A stretch of DNA of 5,577 nucleotides, from positions 1 through 5,577 of the forward strand of contig CABRXB010000090.1 of the NCBI GenBank assembly GCA_902474785.1, written 5' to 3'. The position numbers and the translations under genes were made by a program. The notes beneath the pieces are model-generated. The model ran no database searches, had not been told where the DNA came from, and worked only from the letters and a program-made list of their open reading frames with translations. Source of the DNA: an uncultured Eubacteriales bacterium (GTDB taxonomy: Bacteria > Bacillota > Clostridia > Oscillospirales > Feifaniaceae). Below are positions 1-5,577 of this stretch, piece by piece (within the stretch, counting starts at the first letter, position 1; the number at the start of each line of letters is the position of its first letter).

Positions 1-363
1 CTCAAGCCCCGCTTTGAGGCAGCCGTCAGTGATGGACTCCATGCGCGCCACCGTGGTCGGCCGCGCGTGGGAGAGCGTGTAGGCGGCCCTTTTGAGATAG
101 TCCGGCAGATCGGCTCTGTCGCGCCCCTCCCACGCGGCCAGCGCCATGCCCATGGAAGCCGCCGTATAGGGCCCGGCCGACTGCGTCACCATGTCGGCAA
201 TGGCCTGCGCCACCTCGAGATGGCTGTGGCAGGTGACAAATTCGCACCGGATGGGATAGATGCGCCGGTCGAGAATTGAAACCGTCCCCCCCTCGTACCA
301 CGCCACGTTTTCATAGCGCAGCAAAAATCCAAGCCCCTCGTCGGCGCGGGAATAGCTTCTCAT
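1..363 (-). CDS. MtnA/eIF2B-alpha family protein, N-terminal part (runs off left edge)
   Basis: The minus-strand frame is open from the ATG at 363-361 to the window edge, giving 121 residues and no stop. The start is supported by AAAGGAAG at 378-371, 7 nt upstream. Seen: a beta-rich N-terminus with a Leu-Asp-Arg-Arg stretch at residues 31-34, a helix at about 47-60, then QSAGPYTAA (61-69) running into MGMALAA, and ARPTTV at 100-105. This order matches the N-terminal domain of 5-methylthioribose-1-phosphate isomerase (methionine salvage, ring opening of an aldose-1-phosphate) and its relatives ribose-1,5-bisphosphate isomerase and eIF2B-alpha. In those families the segment at 61-69 usually reads RGAPAIG, so the phosphate-binding Arg is missing here and the substrate may differ. 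The catalytic Cys and Asp of the family would lie beyond the window. It is divergent from feoA with its own promoter. The family is a judgement from motif order; the exact substrate is unknown. Confidence 0.62.
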   Translation of the reverse strand, partial: MRSYSRADEGLGFLLRYENVAWYEGGTVSILDRRIYPIRCEFVTCHSHLEVAQAIADMVTQSAGPYTAASMGMALAAWEGRDRADLPDYLKRAAYTLSHARPTTVARMESITDGCLKAGLE

Positions 364-446
364 CAAGCCACTTCCTTTCCCTATTGTATTAGACTTTTTT
401 TGACGGACTTTGCCGCCTTTTTTATGGGACATGCGTCATTATTCCA

Positions 447-475
447 ATCATACCGATTATTTTCCCCACCGTCAA
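447..475 (-). promoter_or_regulatory. Sigma-A-type promoter of the MtnA-like gene
   Basis: Read on the minus strand, TTGACG (475-470) is separated by 17 nt from TATGAT (452-447). The hexamers match consensus at 5 of 6 positions each. Transcription would start near 440, leaving a leader of about 77 nt before the ATG at 363. It sits back to back with the feoA promoter, the two -35 boxes being only 10 bp apart. Confidence 0.7.
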
Positions 476-485
476 CCGAATTTGC

Positions 486-514
486 TTGACTTCACAGTTA
501 GCACATGCTATCCT
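486..514 (+). promoter_or_regulatory. Sigma-A-type promoter of the feo operon
   Basis: TTGACT (486-491), a 17 nt spacer, then TATCCT (509-514). The expected start is near 520, giving a leader of about 50 nt. The spacer, -10 box and start point are overlapped by two operator-like repeats (497-512 and 517-532), which fits a repressed promoter. Confidence 0.7.
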
Positions 515-532
515 TTGTTAGCATAGGTTAAC
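497..532 (+). promoter_or_regulatory. Tandem operator-like imperfect palindromes, likely metal-responsive
   Basis: Two 16-mers, GTTAGCACATGCTATC (497-512) and GTTAGCATAGGTTAAC (517-532), share 12 of 16 positions and begin exactly 20 bp apart, so they lie on the same face of the helix. Each is an imperfect palindrome with 6 of 8 base pairs matching about its centre, consistent with a consensus near GTTAGCAT-ATGCTAAC. The first covers the promoter spacer and part of the -10 box, the second the start point. The TTAG...CTAA core and the position before feoA resemble sites of DtxR-family metal repressors (IdeR, MntR). The regulator is inferred; no such gene is in the window. Confidence 0.6.
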
Positions 533-557
533 TTCTGATATCGAACGTTCTCAGAAA

Positions 558-564
558 AGAGGGG
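558..564 (+). promoter_or_regulatory. Ribosome binding site of feoA
   Basis: AGAGGGG lies 6 nt before the ATG at 571 and supports that start codon. Confidence 0.8.
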
Positions 565-570
565 CTTTTT

Positions 571-791
571 ATGACACTGGATCAACTGGCCATTGGTCGC
601 AGCGGCACTGTCACATCCGTGGGCGGCGAGGGCGCTTTGCGCAAGCGGCTGCTCGACATGGGACTGACCCCCAAGGTGACCGTATCGGTGCGCAAGATCG
701 CGCCCATGGGGGATCCCATAGAGCTGACGCTGCGCGGCTACACGCTGACGCTGCGCAGGGAGGACGCCCGCAACATCGAGGTGAAGCCCTC

Positions 792-795
<4 letters not shown>
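571..795 (+). CDS. feoA: Ferrous iron transport protein A (FeoA)
   Basis: A 74-residue cytoplasmic protein of normal length for the family. FeoA has an SH3-like beta-barrel and is thought to act with FeoB in Fe(II) uptake, perhaps by modulating its GTPase or assembling the complex. Seen: the family pattern of an early L..(L)..G..G.V..V (residues 3-17), then LRKRLLDMGLTP (23-34), a central strand-rich segment with MGDPIELTLRGYTLTLR (46-62), and a closing R.EDARNIEV (63-71). Its TGA at 793-795 overlaps the feoB start as ATGA, so the two genes should be translationally coupled. It is the first gene of the operon, behind a promoter with putative metal-regulator operators. Confidence 0.94.
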
Positions 796-2810
<2,015 letters not shown>

Positions 2811-2811
2811 C

Positions 2812-2889
2812 GGCGGGGCATTCTCCCGCCTGTATGCCGCCCTCTGACGCCTGCCTCTTCAGGAAACAGGGGGCCGCAGGGTTGCGGTC
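2812..2889 (+). other. feoB to Cys-rich gene spacer with two hairpins
   Basis: Just after the feoB stop, GGCGGG (2812-2817) and CCCGCC (2825-2830) form a perfect 6 bp stem with a 7 nt loop. A second stem is GGCCGCA (2872-2878) with TGCGGTC (2883-2889), 7 bp including one G.U pair and a GGGT loop. Neither is followed by a run of T, so neither is a good terminator. They could stabilise the feoAB transcript or partly attenuate the downstream gene. No convincing separate promoter was found in the 209 bp spacer, so the Cys-rich gene is probably read through from feoB. Confidence 0.4.
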
Positions 2890-3003
2890 ATATCTTCTTA
2901 CAGAGGGTTTGAGATTGTCTTTTCAAAGCCTTCCTTTTCGTACGCTCACTTGGAGGATGCTCTCCCCTTTTCACGCACCCCCCTTTGCATCCATCATCTT
3001 TTG

Positions 3004-3011
3004 AAAGGAGG
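3004..3011 (+). promoter_or_regulatory. Ribosome binding site of the FeoB-associated gene
   Basis: AAAGGAGG, a nearly ideal Shine-Dalgarno sequence, lies 8 nt before the ATG at 3020. It is the main support for calling a 58-codon gene here, and it favours Met1 over the in-frame Met3. Confidence 0.88.
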
Positions 3012-3019
3012 CCCTTTCC

Positions 3020-3196
3020 ATGTCGATGGCAGACTATGCGGTTTTGGCCGTGATCGCCCTGTGCGTCTATGTCGCTTTGCGCACAGCGCGGCGCTCCTCC
3101 TGCTGTGGCGGGTGCGCCTCCTGCTCCAAACGCGCCGCTTTTGGCGGCAAGTCCTGTCGCGGCTGCGAGCAGTCAAAAGAGAGCCCCGATGTCTGA
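3020..3196 (+). CDS. FeoB-associated Cys-rich membrane protein
   Basis: A 58-residue protein. Seen: one hydrophobic segment (residues about 5-20, AVLAVIALCVYVAL), a positively charged stop R21..RR (24-25), then a cysteine-rich tail with Cys28, 29, 32, 35, 46 and 49 arranged as CCGGCASC and CRGC. The next Cys, Cys15, is inside the membrane span. This is the layout of the FeoB-associated Cys-rich family, which follows feoB in many Firmicutes. By the positive-inside rule the tail should be cytoplasmic. Its role is unproven; binding iron or another metal near the FeoB channel, or a redox or FeoC-like accessory job, are the usual suggestions. It has an excellent ribosome binding site and lies 209 bp after feoB. 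It is too short for common ORF cut-offs. Confidence 0.88.
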   Translation: MSMADYAVLAVIALCVYVALRTARRSSCCGGCASCSKRAAFGGKSCRGCEQSKESPDV

Positions 3197-3234
3197 TCTC
3201 TTTGTAACCGAAAAGGCGTTTTCGCTGTATGACT

Positions 3235-3283
3235 GACAAAAAACGTCCTTGTGCGGTCGGGCTTTGATCTTGACTTTTTTGTC
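3235..3283 (+). terminator. Possible intrinsic terminator of the feo operon
   Basis: GACAAAAAACGTC (3235-3247) pairs with GACTTTTTTGTC (3272-3283) with a single bulged C, leaving a 24 nt loop; six T follow the lower GAC. The stem is A/U-rich and the loop long, so it is weaker than the terminator at 3386. It begins about 40 nt after the stop of the Cys-rich gene. A smaller hairpin, CGAAAA-GGCG-TTTTCG, precedes it at 3209-3224. Confidence 0.45.
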
Positions 3284-3385
3284 CCCCGCCGGGCTCACAA
3301 ATGGCAAGCCGTTTCGGTGGCCGCTGGCACGACTGCTTCGCAGCGAATTTCCCTTGGCCGTTTTTTCCTGTCTCACGGTTCTGTC

Positions 3386-3422
3386 AGGCATCCCCGCCCT
3401 TATGTGGCAGGGATGCCTTTTT
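3386..3422 (+). terminator. Strong intrinsic terminator, end of the feo operon
   Basis: AGGCATCCC (3386-3394) pairs perfectly with GGGATGCCT (3410-3418). Inside the loop GCC (3396-3398) can pair with GGC (3406-3408) to lengthen the helix. TTTTT (3418-3422) follows directly. The polarity is rightward, so it closes the transcript coming from feoA-feoB and the Cys-rich gene 190 nt after the last stop. Confidence 0.85.
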
Positions 3423-3641
3423 GTGTAATTTTCTGACTGCTGTGTTTTGCTGCCTTGCGGCTGGGCGTCTTCGTTGATCACAGCCGTCTGCGAGCGTTTC
3501 CCGGTTTTCACTGCTCTGCCGCGGGGCCCTTCAAAGGTTCGCATCTTTCCGCCTCGCTTTGCCGCAGGGGATGTCTTCCCTTCAGGGATGTTGTTGGGAG
3601 GCTGTTCGCTTGACGTCTCGTGGAGGGACGTTCTAGCCGCT

Positions 3642-3672
3642 GGCGTCTTGCTGCCCTGTAGTCGAAGACGCC
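3642..3672. repeat. 8 bp perfect inverted repeat
   Basis: GGCGTCTT (3642-3649) and AAGACGCC (3665-3672) with a 15 nt loop. A further copy of the left arm, GGCGTCTTCG, at 3464-3473 is a perfect 10 bp complement of CGAAGACGCC at 3663-3672, so the right arm has two competing partners. Confidence 0.55.
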
Positions 3673-4177
3673 TTGAAGCCCGCCCTATCTTGCCCCTATT
3701 CTGTCGCCCCGGCGCCTCCGCAGACGCAGCGTTTGAGACAAAACGCACCTTGCCCCAACAGGTTTGTCCAACCTGCTGTTTGCGCCGCGGGCATGCGTTT
3801 TCCTCGCGATAAACAATTCTTCTCTTCCCGCCAAGGGGCCGCCCAATCCCCTTTTCCCCGAAACGGCAAGGGCGATGCCTGCCGCCCATCAACCTGGCGC
3901 CGACTCTGCGCATCTGCTGCAGCGACAACAGACGGCCGTCACCGTCCCCTCATTCCCGCAGCGCAAACCCGCTCGCCCTCTCATGGCGAGGATCGCGGTC
4001 TGATGTCGCCGGCTTTGCTCGCTCAAAAAGCAGGCCACCCGGCGCAATCGCCTTCTCCCTGATAAAACGGCCCGTCTGTTCCAGCCAGCGTGCAGGCGAC
4101 CCCGCTTCAATCAACGCGCCCGCCGCACAGCAACCTCCATCGTCTCCCCGCGTGCGCGACTTGGGGCCGCCCCGCAG

Positions 4178-4198
4178 CCGCGCCGCACGGCGGCGCGG
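4178..4198. repeat. Very GC-rich 9 bp hairpin
   Basis: CCGCGCCGC (4178-4186) and GCGGCGCGG (4190-4198) form a perfect all-G/C stem with a 3 nt loop (ACG). Flanking CCCC (before) and GGGG (4197-4200) allow alternative pairings. No run of T follows on either strand, so it is not a terminator. Confidence 0.6.
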
Positions 4199-4265
4199 GG
4201 AACCGCCCTTGCGCGCAAACACGCGTTGCGCATTTTCGCCGTCCTCGCATCGGCATCAACCCTTA

Positions 4266-4290
4266 CGCCCTTTGAAAGAGCGCAAGGGCG
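4266..4290. repeat. 7 bp hairpin upstream of a tetraloop hairpin
   Basis: CGCCCTT (4266-4272) and AAGGGCG (4284-4290), perfect, with an 11 nt loop. It lies 5 nt before the stronger hairpin at 4296-4319, making a tandem pair. Confidence 0.5.
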
Positions 4291-4295
4291 CTTTG

Positions 4296-4319
4296 ACGCC
4301 GTTTTACACAAAACGGCGT
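4296..4319. repeat. 10 bp perfect hairpin with 4 nt loop
   Basis: ACGCCGTTTT (4296-4305) and AAAACGGCGT (4310-4319) around the loop ACAC. It is among the longest perfect stems in the window. A GGGC/GCCC stem (4320-4333) followed by TTTT stacks on behind it, so the pair could act as a weak rightward terminator or as part of a larger RNA fold. Confidence 0.6.
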
Positions 4320-4343
4320 GGGCGGGGCGGCCCTTTTGTGCGG

Positions 4344-4359
4344 CGCAATATCGCAATAT
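4344..4359. repeat. Tandem 8 bp direct repeat
   Basis: CGCAATAT occurs twice with no spacer (4344-4351 and 4352-4359), at the point where GC-rich sequence gives way to the AT-rich sequence before the regulator gene. Role unknown; two copies may be chance. Confidence 0.45.
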
Positions 4360-4401
4360 TTACAAATGTTTGCATCCTCTGGACGATTCTGGCAACCCTT
4401 T

Positions 4402-4426
4402 AAAAGAAACCTGTGGTTTCTTTTTT
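4402..4426 (+). terminator. Intrinsic terminator without an upstream gene
   Basis: AAAAGAAACC (4402-4411), loop TGT, GGTTTCTTTT (4415-4424), with the T run continuing to 4426. The 10 bp stem and six T make a convincing rightward terminator. On the minus strand only four T follow before purines, so it would work poorly in that direction. The nearest upstream coding sequence on this strand ends at 3196 and already has its own terminator, so this one implies a separate transcript in the gene-free block or a back-up stop. Confidence 0.75.
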
Positions 4427-4452
4427 GTCGCGCAAAGATAACAACCCTTCAA

Positions 4453-4481
4453 TTGTTTCCCCACGTCAAGCATGGTACACT
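4453..4481 (+). promoter_or_regulatory. Extended -10 promoter of the XRE regulator gene
   Basis: TTGTTT (4453-4458), 17 nt, then TACACT (4476-4481) preceded by TG at 4473-4474 (TGGTACACT), an extended -10 element. Transcription should start near 4488, leaving a leader of about 50 nt. The palindrome AAAGGCCTTT (4492-4501) lies just after the start point and could be an operator, but this is speculative. Confidence 0.7.
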
Positions 4482-4517
4482 GAGCTTGAGAAAAGGCCTT
4501 TCATCCACAAACATTTT

Positions 4518-4522
4518 GGAGG
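4518..4522 (+). promoter_or_regulatory. Ribosome binding site with unusually long spacing
   Basis: GGAGG ends 14 nt before the ATG at 4537, longer than the usual 5-9 nt. An in-frame ATA at 4531 would have an 8 nt spacing, but ATA starts are very rare. The protein alignment favours the ATG. Confidence 0.6.
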
Positions 4523-4536
4523 TGTTCCCCATATCC

Positions 4537-5577
4537 ATGAATCAAATCCTGCGCCAAAAGCGCAAGGAACTTGGGCTGACGCAAGAGCAGGTTGCAAACT
4601 ACCTTGGCGTCACCGCGCCGGCCGTCAACAAATGGGAAAAAGGCTCCACCTTTCCCGATATCACATTGCTTCCCGTGCTGGCCAGGCTGCTGAAAACAGA
4701 TCCAAACACCCTGCTCGAGTATCAGACGACGCTATCTCAACAGGAAATCCTTCACCATTTGCAGGAGCTGGCGACAACCGTGAAGCAAGACGGACTGGAG
4801 CAGGGCTTTACGCTGGCCCTGGAGCGCGTCCGGGAGTATCCGGGCTGCGCCGAACTGGTGTATCGGACGGCCCTCGCGCTGGACGGCACCCTGCTGACGA
4901 CCCCATGGACGGCGCAACAGAAAAAACCCTATGAAGACATCGTCATCAGCCTGTATGAGCAGAGCGCCAAAAGCGACGATCCGGCGCTCGCGCAGCAGGC
5001 AACCTACCTGCTGGTCTCCAAGTGGATTGCACAACAGCAATACGAAACAGCGCAGGAGCTGCTCGACACACTTTTGCCGCACACCGTGCTGGATCCGCGC
5101 GGCCTGCAGGCCGACATCTGGCGTGGACAGGGAGAATTTGCAAAGGCGGCAAACCTTTTGGAGACCAAGCTGATGCAAAGCGTACAGGATCACCAGGCCA
5201 CGCTCTGCCGTCTGATTCAGTTGGCCGTGCATGAGGGCAATGAGACGCTGGCCGTGGCGCTCTCCAACTGCGCGCGCCAGGAGTGTCGCGCCTTTGAAAT
5301 GGGAGAATACTGGGAAAACATCGCCATGCTTGAGGTAGCGGCGGCCCGTCAAGACGTCAGCGGCGGCCTAAAGGCTCTCGCCACAATGCTGGATGCGGCC
5401 GTCAAGCCCTGGAGCGGCTCGATGTCCCCGCTGTTTGCCCACATCCCCCATCAGGAGGCGGCCACGCTGCTCAACGGGCAACTGCTCGCGGCCCTGCTTG
5501 CCAGCCTGGAAGAGGATCCAAAGTTTGCGTTTTTGCATGCCGCCCCGGAGTTTTGCGCGCTGCTCGACCGGTATCGC
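4537..5577 (+). CDS. XRE-family HTH regulator with helical C-terminal region (runs off right edge)
   Basis: The frame is open for 347 codons to the window edge. Residues 4-57 form a Cro/C1-type helix-turn-helix: LRQKRKELGLTQEQVANYLG, then the recognition helix region TAPAVNKWEKG (26-36) and FPDITLLPVLARLLKT. This N-terminus is the standard start for the family and fixes the ATG at 4537. Residues about 65-347 are predominantly alpha-helical, with paired-helix stretches such as DPALAQQATYLLVSKWIAQQQYETAQELLDT and GEFAKAANLLE that look like degenerate TPR-type repeats. No membrane span is seen. Such proteins are DNA-binding regulators, often of neighbouring genes or peptide-responsive; the target here is unknown. 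It has its own promoter and no overlap with the feo operon. The frame stays open upstream to an ATG at 4366, but that stretch contains a terminator and promoter, so it is not coding. Confidence 0.9.
   Translation, partial: MNQILRQKRKELGLTQEQVANYLGVTAPAVNKWEKGSTFPDITLLPVLARLLKTDPNTLLEYQTTLSQQEILHHLQELATTVKQDGLEQGFTLALERVREYPGCAELVYRTALALDGTLLTTPWTAQQKKPYEDIVISLYEQSAKSDDPALAQQATYLLVSKWIAQQQYETAQELLDTLLPHTVLDPRGLQADIWRGQGEFAKAANLLETKLMQSVQDHQATLCRLIQLAVHEGNETLAVALSNCARQECRAFEMGEYWENIAMLEVAAARQDVSGGLKALATMLDAAVKPWSGSMSPLFAHIPHQEAATLLNGQLLAALLASLEEDPKFAFLHAAPEFCALLDRYR

Larger units (their letters stand above)
3423..4401. other. Gene-free, inverted-repeat-rich block of about 1 kb
   Basis: No frame on either strand shows a ribosome binding site, a recognisable domain or a normal amino-acid make-up; the open frames yield mostly Arg, Gly, Pro and Ser. 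The plus strand is visibly C-rich, opposite to the flanking rightward genes. Short perfect stems occur repeatedly: 3642-3672, 3729-3746 (GCGTTT/AAACGC), 3759-3775 (CAGGTT/AACCTG), 3833-3853 (AAGGGG/CCCCTT, then TT), 3972-3990 (CTCGCC/GGCGAG), 4178-4198, 4213-4231 (GCGCAA/TTGCGC), 4266-4290 and 4296-4319. A perfect 10 bp palindrome, GACGGCCGTC, is at 3931-3940. The block lies between two rightward terminators. It may hold a structured RNA, degraded sequence or palindromic repeats; I do not recognise any known family. Confidence 0.55.

Noticed and set aside
2882..2946. Separate promoter for the Cys-rich gene
   Set aside because: TTGCGG, TTGAGA and TTGTCT were considered as -35 boxes, but none has an acceptable -10 box at 16-18 nt.
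3729..3780. tRNA-like or CRISPR-like structure
   Set aside because: The two neighbouring hairpins do not form a cloverleaf with the conserved tRNA bases, and there is no regular repeat-spacer pattern.
3173..3928. 251-codon minus-strand open frame
   Set aside because: The product is mostly Arg, Lys, Gly, Ser and Pro with no hydrophobic core or domain. The frame runs antisense through two terminators and into the end of the Cys-rich gene, with no plausible ribosome binding site noted. Open frames of this length can arise in skewed GC-rich DNA.
3950..4356. Overlapping minus-strand frames 3950-4222 and 4111-4356
   Set aside because: Arg/Gly/Ala-rich products with no domain and no ribosome binding site, in the hairpin-rich block.
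3197..4500. Insertion sequence or MITE
   Set aside because: I found no transposase fragment and no matching terminal inverted repeats with target duplications at the ends of the block.
4366..4536. 57-residue N-terminal extension of the XRE gene from an in-frame ATG
   Set aside because: The stretch contains the terminator at 4402-4426 and the promoter at 4453-4481, and the helix-turn-helix domain begins normally at 4537.

Overview
The window looks like chromosomal DNA from a GC-rich Firmicute, most likely an anaerobic clostridial lineage. The evidence is the feoA-feoB-(FeoB-associated Cys-rich protein) gene order, strong AGGAGG-type ribosome binding sites, sigma-A-type promoters and an XRE regulator typical of Clostridia. 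The lineage is inferred; no marker gene is present.

Layout. Positions 1-363 (minus strand) hold the N-terminal 121 codons of a protein resembling the MtnA / eIF2B-alpha family, running off the left edge. A divergent promoter region (364-570) follows, with one good promoter facing each way. The rightward promoter is overlaid by two tandem, imperfectly palindromic 16-mers that look like metal-regulator operators. It drives an iron(II) uptake operon: feoA (571-795), feoB (792-2810, overlapping feoA by ATGA) and, 209 bp further on, a 58-residue single-span cysteine-rich protein gene (3020-3196) of the FeoB-associated type. That gene is easily missed because of its size. Two intrinsic terminators in series follow (about 3235-3283 and 3386-3422).

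Positions 3423-4452 are about 1 kb with no credible protein gene. The block is C-rich on the plus strand, contains many short perfect inverted repeats, and ends in another rightward terminator (4402-4426) that has no gene in front of it. This is the least explained part of the window and could encode a structured RNA or be intergenic debris. A strong extended -10 promoter (4453-4481) then drives an XRE-family regulator gene (from 4537) that runs off the right edge after 347 codons.

How the genes work together. FeoB is the GTP-dependent Fe(II) transporter of the membrane, FeoA its small SH3-like cytoplasmic partner, and the Cys-rich protein a probable Firmicute accessory component in place of E. 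coli FeoC. The operator-like repeats suggest repression by an iron- or manganese-sensing DtxR-family regulator. The MtnA-like and XRE genes have no evident functional link to iron uptake. No CRISPR array, insertion sequence, tRNA or rRNA was recognised.
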